This document shows, piece after piece, positions 1 through 9,900 of a DNA stretch of 36,395 nt (the first letter of the stretch is position 1; each line of letters begins with the position of its first letter). The notes under the pieces are model-generated. The model was not told where the DNA came from, ran no database searches, and saw nothing but the letters and a program-made list of their open reading frames with translations. The stretch comes from SGZJ01 sp949372955 (lineage in GTDB: Bacteria > Bacteroidota > Bacteroidia > Flavobacteriales > Flavobacteriaceae), in the NCBI GenBank assembly GCA_949372955.1, contig CASIAX010000017.1, forward strand, positions 1 through 36,395, written 5' to 3'. The position numbers and the translations under genes were made by a program.

Positions 1-820
1 CATCATTTTTAAAATTACTCTCTTTTACAACATTTACAAATGTCCAAACAGCTGGAATCATAACAACAATAGCTGCAAGAGTTGCAAATCTTGAAATCCT
101 CCTTCTTCTAATGGAGTCAACATAATTAATCATTGGGAATTTCAAAAACTTGACAACAATAAAAGTAGCTAAGGCAATAAATATTGTATTTATGATAAAC
201 AGATACATTGCCCCAAGGAAATAATCCATTGAACCAACAGCTATTCCATAACCAGCAGTACATAGTGGCGGAATAAGAGCTGTTGCAATAGCTACTCCAT
301 ATATAACTGTGGCAATAGTACCTTTTTTAGTTCTTGCTATAATAAGAGCTAGACCTCCAAAAAATGCAATTAAAATCTCTCTAATATCTGGTCTTGTCCT
401 TGCAAATAACTCAGATGTATCTGCATTAATATCAAAAACATAGAAATACAGAAAGGAAGTAAGAATACTTAAAAGCATCATTGTCCCTAAACTAATTATA
501 GACGTCCTTAAGGTGTCAATATCATTTATTGCTATGGATAGACCAACCCCTAATATTGGCCCCATTAAAGGAGATATTAGCATCGCTCCTATTACTACAG
601 GAATTGAATTTGTATTCAAACCAATTGAAGCAACAAAAATCGAACAAATAAGAATCCAAGCAGTAGCCCCCTTAAATTGCACATCTGCTTTTATAGCTTC
701 GGTTGTACTAATTTGATCTGCATCTTTTCTAAAGTCAAGAAGATTTACTAAATATATCCTTGTATTAGAAATTAATAATGTAAAATTATCAATGATATTA
801 TTATTATTTTTATTCATCAT
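1..820 (-). CDS. DUF389 family integral membrane protein (3' end cut by window edge)
   Basis: An open frame runs leftward from an ATG at 820 to the window edge, giving about 273 residues with no stop. It is strongly hydrophobic. The stretch around residues 55-85 reads ASIGLNTNSIPVVIGAMLIS and continues into SPLMGP, the signature of the DUF389 family (TIGR00341/TIGR00271-type proteins). Later segments (ILIAFFGGLALIIAR, GVAIATALIPPLCTAGYG) are further membrane helices with the proline-rich core typical of the family. The substrate is unknown. The start overlaps the stop of the upstream nucleotidyltransferase as ATGA (817-820), so translation is probably coupled; a second in-frame ATG lies at 817. 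Family assignment is firm; function is not known. Confidence 0.85.
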   Translation of the reverse strand, partial: MMNKNNNNIIDNFTLLISNTRIYLVNLLDFRKDADQISTTEAIKADVQFKGATAWILICSIFVASIGLNTNSIPVVIGAMLISPLMGPILGVGLSIAINDIDTLRTSIISLGTMMLLSILTSFLYFYVFDINADTSELFARTRPDIREILIAFFGGLALIIARTKKGTIATVIYGVAIATALIPPLCTAGYGIAVGSMDYFLGAMYLFIINTIFIALATFIVVKFLKFPMINYVDSIRRRRISRFATLAAIVVMIPAVWTFVNVVKESNFKND

Positions 821-1227
821 TTTAATTGTTTGAGACCAGTCAGAGATGAAGAGCTTCTTATTTTATCTCCAAGCCCATCAATCATTTCGATATTATATTT
901 AATACAAATCGCAGACTCCGGCACTTCTGAAGTAGATCTGTCCCCACCGTTTGCAAAAATATTTGGTTTTATAGCTTCTAACGATTTACAAACAGTTTTA
1001 TCCTTGTCAATAGATAAAAAAACATCATCTACAATATTTAAAGCAGCTACAATCCTAACTCTATCTTTTTCATCCATAAAAGGCTTGCCTTTTTTTAATA
1101 CACACTGACTATTGTTATTAACTATAACTACTAGTTTGTCTCCTAGTTTTTTTGACATTTCTAAATAATCCAAATGCCCTACATGAATTGGGTCAAAGTA
1201 CCCACTTACTGCTACTACTTTTCTCAT
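817..1227 (-). CDS. Cytidylyltransferase-fold nucleotidyltransferase (TagD/RfaE C-terminal type)
   Basis: A 136-residue single-domain protein of the nucleotidylyl transferase superfamily. Residues 3-18 contain GYFDPIHVGH, with the HxGH nucleotide-binding motif at 15-18. A C-terminal IRSSSSL near 123-129 sits where the family has its ISSTxxR-like phosphate-binding motif. The length matches glycerol-3-phosphate cytidylyltransferase (TagD) or the free-standing adenylyltransferase half of the ADP-heptose enzyme HldE. The family joins a CTP- or ATP-derived nucleotide to a phosphorylated sugar or polyol. I cannot choose the substrate from sequence. It starts 2 bases after the stop of the SprT-like gene and overlaps the DUF389 gene by 4 bases, so it lies inside an operon. 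Confidence 0.85.
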   Translation of the reverse strand: MRKVVAVSGYFDPIHVGHLDYLEMSKKLGDKLVVIVNNNSQCVLKKGKPFMDEKDRVRIVAALNIVDDVFLSIDKDKTVCKSLEAIKPNIFANGGDRSTSEVPESAICIKYNIEMIDGLGDKIRSSSSLTGLKQLK

Positions 1228-1229
1228 AA

Positions 1230-1823
1230 TTAATCTAATTTATGTATTTCTGCATTAGCGTTAAACAAATAATATTTACCTGTTTCAACTTCAATACATT
1301 TATATCTTTTTGTTAATTTTTTCTCTAATTTAAAAATTTTTCCATTATAAATACCAAACCTTGTACCTAAATCAAGTTCATATATATAATTCTTATCTGT
1401 GGGTGGGTCATACATTTTTAGCTCTTTTACAAGCTCAATATCTGAATCTGTAGTAGCTTTTGGGTTTTTAAAATAGTTAGCAAGTAAAGGCAATAATACT
1501 TTAGGGAAAATATCTGGATTCAAAACAGGTAGAATAAGAATTCTAAATTGATTTTTCCATTCCAAGCCATGTGGCTTTATAGAATTTTTAAACAATTTAT
1601 AGACATATAGATGAGCAATTTCATGAATTAATGTAATTAAAAATCTATACTTATTCAAATTAGAATTAATAGTAATTAGACAGTTCCCATTACTTAATAC
1701 TCTAAAATCTCCATGTCTGGTTTTACGTTCTGATTTTATTTTAATTTCAATATCGTACTTAACTAATATCTCTTGAATATATGCTACAGAATTATCAGGA
1801 AGATACCCCTTAAATGTATCCAT
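1230..1823 (-). CDS. SprT-like zinc-dependent domain protein
   Basis: A 197-residue cytoplasmic protein with no signal peptide. Residues 62-78 (FLITLIHEIAHLYVY) hold a HEIAH zincin motif at 67-71, in the N-terminal half as in SprT-like proteins. This supports a metal-binding, possibly proteolytic fold. The C-terminal part (about 150-197) is basic with tyrosine-rich beta strands (LDLGTRFGIYNGKIF), resembling the region that carries the zinc ribbon in SprT, but without obvious cysteine pairs. The family includes the DNA-protein crosslink protease SPRTN in eukaryotes; a bacterial role is not established. It lies one base downstream of the short-chain dehydrogenase stop, so the two are presumably co-transcribed. 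Confidence 0.8.
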   Translation of the reverse strand: MDTFKGYLPDNSVAYIQEILVKYDIEIKIKSERKTRHGDFRVLSNGNCLITINSNLNKYRFLITLIHEIAHLYVYKLFKNSIKPHGLEWKNQFRILILPVLNPDIFPKVLLPLLANYFKNPKATTDSDIELVKELKMYDPPTDKNYIYELDLGTRFGIYNGKIFKLEKKLTKRYKCIEVETGKYYLFNANAEIHKLD

Positions 1824-1824
1824 A

Positions 1825-2508
1825 CTATGGAGTGCTTGAAGAAATTTGAAGTATTTTACCGTTGATCATTTTAGAGCCTTTTACTGAAAAATCGTATATA
1901 TATTCAGCCATTTCAATTGCCGTTACCGAAGCTTCATAGCCAGGAAATGCTTCTTCTAACATTTCAGTTTGTACAGCTCCTAACGCAAGTACATTAAAAT
2001 TAATTTTTAGTTCCTTATACTCTTCTGCTAACATCTCTGTTAGAGTAATTAAAGCCCCTTTACTAGAACTATAAGCTGATAGTCCTGGGAATTTTACACT
2101 TCCTTGAACTCCACCAATAGAACTTATATTAATAACTTGACTTTTTTCCTTCATAAATGGAAGACAACTCTGAGTTAGCATAGCAACACCAAATACATTA
2201 GTACTATAGATAGTCTTAAAGTCTTCTAAGGAGGTATCCTCAAAATTTTTATTAATTAGTAATCCGGCATTATTAATTAATATATCCACTGTATTCCAGT
2301 TTTTAGAGATAAACTCCTTAACCATTCTATGATCATTCTCTTTAGTAATATCAAATGATAAAAAAGAAGTATTTGCTAAATTTAAATTTTCTGAGTTACT
2401 TATGTTTCTAGAAAGAGATAATACATTAAAACCTGAGTTAGAAAATATTTTAATCAACTCAAGACCTATACCTCTACTTGTACCAGTAATGACTACATTT
2501 TTTGACAT
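1825..2508 (-). CDS. Short-chain dehydrogenase/reductase (SDR family)
   Basis: A 227-residue classical SDR with a Rossmann fold. The cofactor motif TGTSRGIG is at residues 8-15, NNAG at 79-82, and the catalytic set is complete: Ser129/130 in NISSIGG, Tyr146 and Lys150 in YSSSK. It therefore should catalyse an NAD(P)-dependent oxidation or reduction of a carbonyl or alcohol. The substrate cannot be read from sequence; 227 residues is slightly short for the family, with a minimal C-terminal substrate lid. It sits 47 bases downstream of pdhC and one base upstream of the SprT-like gene. Confidence 0.9.
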   Translation of the reverse strand: MSKNVVITGTSRGIGLELIKIFSNSGFNVLSLSRNISNSENLNLANTSFLSFDITKENDHRMVKEFISKNWNTVDILINNAGLLINKNFEDTSLEDFKTIYSTNVFGVAMLTQSCLPFMKEKSQVINISSIGGVQGSVKFPGLSAYSSSKGALITLTEMLAEEYKELKINFNVLALGAVQTEMLEEAFPGYEASVTAIEMAEYIYDFSVKGSKMINGKILQISSSTP

Positions 2509-2555
2509 TCAAATTAGATTTATATAAATAAAGATAATAAATAAAACTATAGTTG

Positions 2556-4151
2556 TTAAGCCAACATAGTTACTGGGTTTTCAACAAATCCTCTTAAAGT
2601 CTGCAGGAATTTCGCACCTGTTAAACCGTCAATTACTCTATGATCACAAGCTAGGGTTAGCTTCATTGTATTTCCAACAACTATATCACCATTTTTGACA
2701 ACAGGCTTTTCAATTATAGAACCTACAGATAAAATTGCAGAATTGGGTAAATTAATAATTGAAGTAAAACTTTCTATATCAAACATTCCAAGGTTTGATA
2801 TTGTAAATGTACTACCCTCCATTTCCTGAGGAGTTAGTTTTTTTGACTTAGCCTTAATCGCAAAGTCTTTCACCTTACCACCAATTTCAGATAAATTAAG
2901 TTGATTCGCAAACTTAAGCACTGGCACAACTAAACCGTCCTCAACTCCAACCGCAACTCCAATATGAACATGCTTGTTATATCTTACCTTATCTTCAAAC
3001 CATTGAGAATTAACACTAGGGCTAATGCTTAATGCCATTGATGTAGCTTTAACAATTATATCATTAAAAGAAATTTTTGTATCGGGAATTGAATTGTATT
3101 GATTTCTAAATGAAATCGCATTAGACATATCAAATTCAACACTTAAATAATAGTGTGGAGCTGAAAATTTAGATTGACCCAGTCTCTTAGCAATTGTCTT
3201 TCTCATCTGAGAATGATTCACCTCTTCAAAAGACTCGTTAAGATCTAAAGTTACACTTGAAGGAGTTCCTGTCTTGTAATTTTCAATATCAATTTTTATT
3301 ATACGACCATTTTCTCCAGAACCAGAAATAGTGTTTATATTAATATTCTTCTCTAAAGCTAATTTTTTAGCAAGAGGAGATATAAATAACCTTTTGTTGT
3401 TTACAGTCTCTTTATTTTCTACTACAACAGTAGGACTTTCTACAATTTGTTTAGTCTCAACTACTTCAGATACAGGCTCTTCAATTTTATCAACTGACGA
3501 ATTATTTTTCCCAAAATTATCTACCAAATGATTTACTGAAACCCCTTTAGGACCAATTATAGCCAAAAGGTCATCTACTTTAGCAGATTCACCTACTTGT
3601 AAACCAATATACAATAGAAATCCAGACTGAAAAGATTCAAATTCCATTGTAGCTTTGTCTGTTTCAATCTCTGCTAAGATATCTCCTTCATCTACATTAT
3701 CACCAACTTTTTTAAGCCATGTAGCCACAGTTCCTTCTTCCATGGTATCGCTTAATCTTGGCATTGTAACTACTGTTACCCCATCTGGAATAGAGTTATT
3801 GTCAGTAACTATATCTTTTTTAATCTCTTCAACTTTATTTGTGTTTTCTTTTTTCACCTCTACGTTAGTTGAAGAATCATTCAAAGAACTTAATAAGCTT
3901 TTGTAATCTTCATCAGGTTGTCCGATAATTGCAAGCGGATCATCAACATTTGTAGTCTCACCAACCTGCACACCTATATAGAGCAATGTACCTTCATAAA
4001 AAGATTCAAATTCCATAGTAGCCTTGTCAGTTTCTATCTCTGCTAGAATATCTCCTTCTTCTACCTTATCACCAACTTTTTTTAACCAAGAAGCTACAGT
4101 TCCTTCTTCCATGGTATCACTAAGCCTTGGCATTTTAATTAATTCTGCCAT
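2556..4151 (-). CDS. pdhC: Pyruvate dehydrogenase E2, dihydrolipoamide acetyltransferase, two lipoyl domains
   Basis: A 531-residue acyltransferase of the pyruvate dehydrogenase complex that moves the acetyl group from lipoamide to CoA. There are two N-terminal lipoyl domains, with the lipoylated lysines in ETDKATMEFES at Lys43 and Lys166. A charged linker follows, then a peripheral subunit-binding domain (about 254-293, ISPLAKKLALEKNIN). The catalytic domain spans about 305-531 and includes DHRVIDG with His504. Two base pairs separate it from pdhA, and no E1 beta gene is nearby; flavobacteria commonly encode E1 beta elsewhere. The two lipoyl domains are close copies of each other at DNA level as well as protein level. 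Confidence 0.95.
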   Translation of the reverse strand: MAELIKMPRLSDTMEEGTVASWLKKVGDKVEEGDILAEIETDKATMEFESFYEGTLLYIGVQVGETTNVDDPLAIIGQPDEDYKSLLSSLNDSSTNVEVKKENTNKVEEIKKDIVTDNNSIPDGVTVVTMPRLSDTMEEGTVATWLKKVGDNVDEGDILAEIETDKATMEFESFQSGFLLYIGLQVGESAKVDDLLAIIGPKGVSVNHLVDNFGKNNSSVDKIEEPVSEVVETKQIVESPTVVVENKETVNNKRLFISPLAKKLALEKNININTISGSGENGRIIKIDIENYKTGTPSSVTLDLNESFEEVNHSQMRKTIAKRLGQSKFSAPHYYLSVEFDMSNAISFRNQYNSIPDTKISFNDIIVKATSMALSISPSVNSQWFEDKVRYNKHVHIGVAVGVEDGLVVPVLKFANQLNLSEIGGKVKDFAIKAKSKKLTPQEMEGSTFTISNLGMFDIESFTSIINLPNSAILSVGSIIEKPVVKNGDIVVGNTMKLTLACDHRVIDGLTGAKFLQTLRGFVENPVTMLA

Positions 4152-4153
4152 AA

Positions 4154-5152
4154 TTATAATTTATGTGTTAAAAAAGGATAGTCATCTTGCTCATAAACAG
4201 CATCATACATAAGTTTTAAATCTGGATAATCAGATTCTTCCGCAAATTTCTCACACTCTTTAACCTTTATTTTTATTTTTTCACTAATTTTTTCTAATTC
4301 TGATTCTGTTGAATATTTTTCATTTAATATTATATCCTTAATCTGATTTATGGGATCTATCTTTTTATATTCAGCAACTTCATCTTTTGTTCTGTAATGT
4401 TGAGCATCACTCATTGAGTGACCTCTGTATCTATACGTTTTCATCTCTAAAAAAGTAGGACCATCACCCTTCCTAGCTCTATCGATAGCAGTGCTTAAGG
4501 CCTTAGCAACCTTTAAAGGATCCATACCATCAACTGGACCACATGGCATTTCGTAACCTAGTCCAAGTTTCCAAATCTCAGTATGATTTGCAGTCCTTTC
4601 TACAGATGTACCCATAGCGTAACCATTGTTTTCACAAATAAATATTACTGGTAATTTCCATAACATAGCTAAATTAAAAGCCTCGTGAAGAGATCCTTGT
4701 CTTGCAGCACCATCTCCAAAACAGCAGAGAGTGACTGCATCTGATCCGTGGTATTTATCTCCAAAAGCAATACCAGCTCCTAAAGGTATCTGACCACCGA
4801 CAATACCATGTCCACCATAGAATCTATGTTCTTTTGAAAATATATGCATTGAACCACCTAATCCTTGTGAAGTACCTGTTTTTTTACCAAATAACTCCGC
4901 CATTACTCTTTTTGGATCTACTCCCATTCCAATAGGCTGTACATGATTTCTATAAGCAGTAATCATTTTATCTTTAGAGAGATCCATCGCATGCAAAGCT
5001 CCAGCTAAAATAGCTTCTTGACCATTATAGAGATGTAAAAAACCTCTAACTTTCTGTTGAATATATACAGCAGCTAGCTTATCTTCAAACTTTCTCCAAA
5101 ACAGCATATCTTCATACCATTTTAAATAAGTTTCTTTTGTTATTTTTTTCAT
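4154..5152 (-). CDS. pdhA: Pyruvate dehydrogenase E1 component, alpha subunit
   Basis: E1 alpha of the pyruvate dehydrogenase complex, the thiamine-diphosphate subunit that decarboxylates pyruvate. The thiamine-binding region is CFGDGAARQG to ENNGYAMGTS, and the family's YRYRGHSMSDAQHYR loop is present. The open frame extends upstream to 5185, but the peptide begins MKKITKETYLKWYEDMLFWR only at the ATG at 5152, which fits the family's N-terminus, so I use that start (332 residues). The stop is two bases before the pdhC start. A sequence matching TAnnTTTG on the minus strand (5173-5180) lies just upstream and could be an internal promoter, but I see no matching -33 box. Confidence 0.94.
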   Translation of the reverse strand: MKKITKETYLKWYEDMLFWRKFEDKLAAVYIQQKVRGFLHLYNGQEAILAGALHAMDLSKDKMITAYRNHVQPIGMGVDPKRVMAELFGKKTGTSQGLGGSMHIFSKEHRFYGGHGIVGGQIPLGAGIAFGDKYHGSDAVTLCCFGDGAARQGSLHEAFNLAMLWKLPVIFICENNGYAMGTSVERTANHTEIWKLGLGYEMPCGPVDGMDPLKVAKALSTAIDRARKGDGPTFLEMKTYRYRGHSMSDAQHYRTKDEVAEYKKIDPINQIKDIILNEKYSTESELEKISEKIKIKVKECEKFAEESDYPDLKLMYDAVYEQDDYPFLTHKL

Positions 5153-5221
5153 ATTTAATATATAATCGATTACAAAAATAACCAATGAAATCTAGTTAAA
5201 AAAAGTTAATAATAGAATTTT

Positions 5222-5704
5222 TTATAAAAAAGAAGAATCAAATTTAAAAGGCAACAAATTATCAATAGAGTTAGAGAAAACTATCTTTCCTTTTTCACCC
5301 ATAAAATAGGTACCAATAGGTGAGTTTTGTTTGTTTTCAAATTCAGAAATAACCTGCCTACAGCCTCCACATGGAGCGATTGGAGTTTCGTTAATTTTAT
5401 TAATAGATCCAGCTACAATCACTAAGCATATTACATTAGATTCAGGGTGCATTGAGTTTGCATAAAAAAGAGCAGTTCTTTCCGCACATAGTCCAGATGG
5501 ATACGCTGCATTTTCTTGATTAGAACCAGTAATTACTTCACCATTGTCCATTAAAACAGAGACACCAACAGAAAAATTTGAATATTTTGAATATGCTGTT
5601 TTTCTTATGTTTTTTGCACTTTGAACTAAAGGAGCTACTTCACTTGGTAGATCTTCAATAGAATCAAAAACAGTAAAGTTTGAATTAATTGAGATTTCTT
5701 TCAT
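5222..5704 (-). CDS. cdd: Cytidine deaminase
   Basis: A 160-residue zinc deaminase that converts cytidine or deoxycytidine to uridine or deoxyuridine in pyrimidine salvage. The zinc site is complete: Cys73 and catalytic Glu75 in CAERTA, and Cys112 and Cys115 in PCGGCRQ. The NxxENAAYPSG segment that lines the ribose pocket is present at about 62-71. The length suits a homotetrameric-type enzyme with a modest N-terminal extension. It lies 11 bases downstream of porV and 69 bases upstream of the chosen pdhA start. This porU-porV-cdd-pdhA-pdhC order is one I recognise from other flavobacteria. Confidence 0.93.
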   Translation of the reverse strand: MKEISINSNFTVFDSIEDLPSEVAPLVQSAKNIRKTAYSKYSNFSVGVSVLMDNGEVITGSNQENAAYPSGLCAERTALFYANSMHPESNVICLVIVAGSINKINETPIAPCGGCRQVISEFENKQNSPIGTYFMGEKGKIVFSNSIDNLLPFKFDSSFL

Positions 5705-5715
5705 GCTAAGTCTAT

Positions 5716-6954
5716 TTAATATTCATAATATTCATTATCACCAAAATTAAAAGTCAAAGAAAATCTAAGAGTGTTTTCTAAGGGACTAGGAACTTTAGAT
5801 GCAGAAAACAAATAAGATAAGTCAATATTAGTACCGCTAAATTTAAACCCAGCACCAAGTGCTAAAAACTTTCTAGCCCCCTTATCTTCACTTTCGTTAA
5901 AAAAACCTGCTCTTAAGGCAAAGGAATCCTCATAGGTATACTCTGCTCCTAAGGACCATGTAAACTCACGAAGTTCTTCGCTAAATCCTCCTGGAGCATC
6001 AGAAAAAGACTGAAATACACCAGCCAAAAAATCTACATCCGTTGGTTTGCCGTCTATAATGCCTGTGTAACTTTGCCCAATTTGCTCTTCATCCTCATCA
6101 AATAAACCATTTCCATTAACATCATTGTAGTCCGTAAAAGTACCTAATAGTGGAGGAGTCGGAACTAATAACTTAGAAAATTCAGCAGTTACTGAAACCT
6201 TATTATACGAATCTAAAATAAAATCGAAACCACCTCCGAACCTCAACATAGTTGGTAAAAAACTTTCAGAACCTGAGTCATCATATTTAATCTTAGGTCC
6301 TAAGTTTTGGATTATAAAACCTGCTCTCCATCTGCCAGTGTAGTCGCTATAGACTTGTTCTTCTCCTTGATAATAACCAGAAATATCAACTCCGTAAGAG
6401 CTTGCAGCTATAGCATTTTGGTCTACTGCTTGTATTTTAAGATCTGATCTCAAATAACGTAAGGAAACTCCCATAGAAAACTGTTCGGCTAGCCTTAGTG
6501 AGTAAGAAACATCCATAGTTAATTCATTAGGTTTTTCAATTAGAGCCTCTGAGAATTCGTCTTGAATAATTTCTATTTCACCTAAACTAAAATATTTAAA
6601 ACTTACTGCAAATGCACTTCTATCATTTAATCTATTAAAATAAGTAATATTCCCAAGAGAAATATCATTTACTAGTTTACTTAAATAAGGAGTATAACTT
6701 ATACCAAATCCAGATTTAGATTCAGAAAAAGCATATTTTGAAGGGTTCCAATGCTGGGAATATGTATCTACATGCGTTGCAACACCCATATCACCCATAG
6801 CTGCAGCTCTAGCATCGGAAGCAATTAATAAAAAAGGCACCCCGGTGGTTATTACCCTACTATCATTTGGATTTGGGACAATTTGAGTTTCAGTTTGTGA
6901 TATTACTCTAGTAGTGAATAAAAACAATACAAATATAAATATGTGATATCTCAT
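5716..6954 (-). CDS. porV: Type IX secretion outer-membrane shuttle protein PorV (LptO)
   Basis: A 412-residue outer-membrane beta-barrel of the FadL/PorV type. A signal peptide covers about residues 1-19 (hydrophobic core FIFVLFLF, ending VISQ). The N-terminal motif VPFLLIASDARAAAMGDMG followed by THVDTYSQHWNPSKYAF is characteristic of PorV. Alternating beta strands with asparagine/aspartate-rich turns follow to a C-terminal strand ending FNFGDNEYYEY. By family knowledge, PorV collects type IX cargo at the Sov translocon and delivers it to the PorU sortase. It starts 37 bases downstream of porU and is almost certainly co-transcribed with it. Confidence 0.95.
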   Translation of the reverse strand: MRYHIFIFVLFLFTTRVISQTETQIVPNPNDSRVITTGVPFLLIASDARAAAMGDMGVATHVDTYSQHWNPSKYAFSESKSGFGISYTPYLSKLVNDISLGNITYFNRLNDRSAFAVSFKYFSLGEIEIIQDEFSEALIEKPNELTMDVSYSLRLAEQFSMGVSLRYLRSDLKIQAVDQNAIAASSYGVDISGYYQGEEQVYSDYTGRWRAGFIIQNLGPKIKYDDSGSESFLPTMLRFGGGFDFILDSYNKVSVTAEFSKLLVPTPPLLGTFTDYNDVNGNGLFDEDEEQIGQSYTGIIDGKPTDVDFLAGVFQSFSDAPGGFSEELREFTWSLGAEYTYEDSFALRAGFFNESEDKGARKFLALGAGFKFSGTNIDLSYLFSASKVPSPLENTLRFSLTFNFGDNEYYEY

Positions 6955-6991
6955 TTAATTGAATCTTTGAATTAGTAAATATACTTTAATA

Positions 6992-9900
6992 TTACAGGAT
7001 GACAAGTTTTTGAATCTTTTGAGCTTTCTTGTTTGTTTGCAAAGATCTGACCTTAATTTTATAAACATAAACCCCCTTAGCTAATCTATCGCCATACTCA
7101 TCTCGACCATCCCAAACAATATCCCTGGACAAGTTTGAAGAACCTAAAGTATTTGTTTGTTGATTTATAGTTTTTACAAGTTTTCCTGAAACAGTAAATA
7201 TTTGTAATAGAACGTCCAAAACATCACTACTATTGTGGTTAAACCAAAATTCTGTGTAATTTATAAAAGGATTAGGATAATTTAGTACGTTTGAAATTAC
7301 TAACTCTTCATTTTGATCGTAAACTAAAAACTCAATTTCAGTAGTTGAAGAATTATTAAATACATCCCAAGCTTTAAAATTTATGGTATGAATTCCAGGT
7401 TCTAGATCTCTCAATGGGTATTTAATACTACCGTTTTTATAATCGTCTAATGCTGCTTCGTAATAATCATTGAGCTGAAAAGTGTTTGAGCTGTCGCCAT
7501 CTAAAACGGCAGTAATATCGTGACCTATTCCACTTGATGTATTTATTCCATTATCATCAAATAATTTTACGATTAGAAAAGGACTTTCATTAGTAATCCC
7601 TCCATCTATAAAGCTCTCGTCGTTCATATAAAGGTTAATTTCTGGACCTGTATTATCATTAACCGCATTTTCATTAATTCCACCAATTAATACACTCAAA
7701 TCATTACCAGAGTTATCCAAATCCGAGTTATTTTTTTTAGCGTATAAACTAAATTTACCAGTACCAATAGCCATACCAATATCCCTAGGTACAACAAAAT
7801 CAAATTCAAATAAACCATCAACTATAGACGCCTTGCCTTTAAAAACAGTTTCACCTAATGTTATAAAATCAAGTATTATAGGTTCATTATTTTGATAAAC
7901 ATTATCATTACCTAAGGTAGATCTTGGAATATTTTTATCATACACAGTGGAAGTTAACTCGCCGTTGTAATCATTTATTATGTTACCGCCTAAATCTTCA
8001 ATCTGACCTTTAACGTTAACATAGCTAAGAGCTTCTATAGGATCAATTAAATCATTAATAGCTATATCATTAATGCTAGTAATTTTAATATTTGGTTTAG
8101 GGAAAGCCAGCTTCATTGCAGGGTCACCTATAAAAAATACTAACCTTCTTTGAATGATATTTGAAATTTCAGGATCATTTTTTGTTAACCTCAAAGCTTC
8201 AGCCATAGAATAGGTAGAGCTAGAGTTTAATGAGAAAAGATACTTTTGAAGAGTAATATTAAAATCAACACCAACACTGACAAAAATTTGACGAGTTGTT
8301 GTTATCAAACCTATTGACCCTCCATTTTTATTCCAGTATAAAAACTCACCAGCGGTCTCTCTATTTGGATTATCAAATTTTGTAAATTCACAAGTAACTG
8401 AAACAAAACAATTAAGTCTGTCTTTGTTTAATAACTCTTGAGCATCAATTTTATCAAAAATTCTTTCCCTAGCTATTCCATCTTCACCCCCATGCCCAAA
8501 ATAATTTACAACTAAAGCTCCAACTTCTAGACTTTCTATAATAGCATTATTTACTTCTGGATACCTCTCACCACCAGACGTAGATTCTTGCACAAAAGCA
8601 TCTGCATATATTTTCTTTATATTAATTGAAGATTTATTATTTTCAATTATTGTAGCTAATGAATCTGAAGTACTCTGAATTATATCTTCCCATGATTCAT
8701 CGACATCATCCGCAATAACAATCGTGTTATTTCTCCAACTACCATAAGAATCTTCACTGTAATAAGATTCAATTTTATCTACTAAATCTTTTGCTCTTTG
8801 GGGAGTGTCTGCTAAGATTCTACCAACTGCAATATCAAGTTTGTCAGATGAACTCATTGTACCTTCGTTATAATCCATCATTCCAAAAAAATCATCAGAA
8901 ATAAATGAACTTGAAAGGCTAAAACTTGATAAGGAATGCCATGAAGGGACTATATTAGTGTTATTAGGTATTCTGTCTTTATAGTCATAAGAAGCATCTC
9001 CAAATAAGCATAAATATTTTAGATTTCCCTCTGAATTATCGTAAACGTACTTTACGAAATTTCTTAGCGCAGCTATATCGGGATTAGAGGAATTAAATTC
9101 GTTATAAATAGCTTTTAAATCTACAACCTTAACATTCAGTCCATTAACTTCTCTATTAATCTGAGCTAATCTTTCGGCTTGACTTAACATTTCTTCACTG
9201 GTTAATATTAAATAATCAACAGCTTCAAAACTATTGTTGTCCCCAATAAATATGCTGTTTTTTAAATTTTGATTATTTAAACTATTAGAATTATTAGACA
9301 ATGGAGACAACAACTCTGATAGAGAAAAAGCGATGTATTTAGAGCTAAGACCTAAATTAGATTTTATATTAAAACTGGGTTCTGAATTAGAATTTTCTTT
9401 AAAGTAAATGTTTGAAATATCCGAAACATTCCAAACCTCGTCTAAAGAATTGGAATTAGAAATGACATACTTACCAATACCATTTAAATTTTCAACTTCA
9501 TCATTATAATAAATTAATTGAGAACCATTAAATACTAAATCACAAGTAGCTTTAATAGATATATAATCAAGGTAAGCATAGGAACTTGGATTGCCATTGT
9601 TGTTATAATCTAAGTTTACATTAATTAACGAATTCGATACCAATATTTGATCGTTAAAGTAATCCTCTTTTGCTAATATTGGATCCCCTATAGATTGATA
9701 ATAAAAATTATCAACTTCTAAATTATTTACTTTTAAGCTCATTGAAGTTGGAATCTCAGAAACTGCAGCTGTATAAACCTTTAACTGAATCGGCTTTGAG
9801 GTAATTAAATTATCAAAATTAAATTCAAAATTCTTATTTGATTCAAAATCAAACCTATCTCCAAACCATCTTCTACCTATTTTGGCAATATTATAATTAT

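Noticed and set aside
830..1108. A 92-residue frame on the plus strand
   Set aside because: It is antisense to the nucleotidyltransferase gene, which carries clear family motifs.
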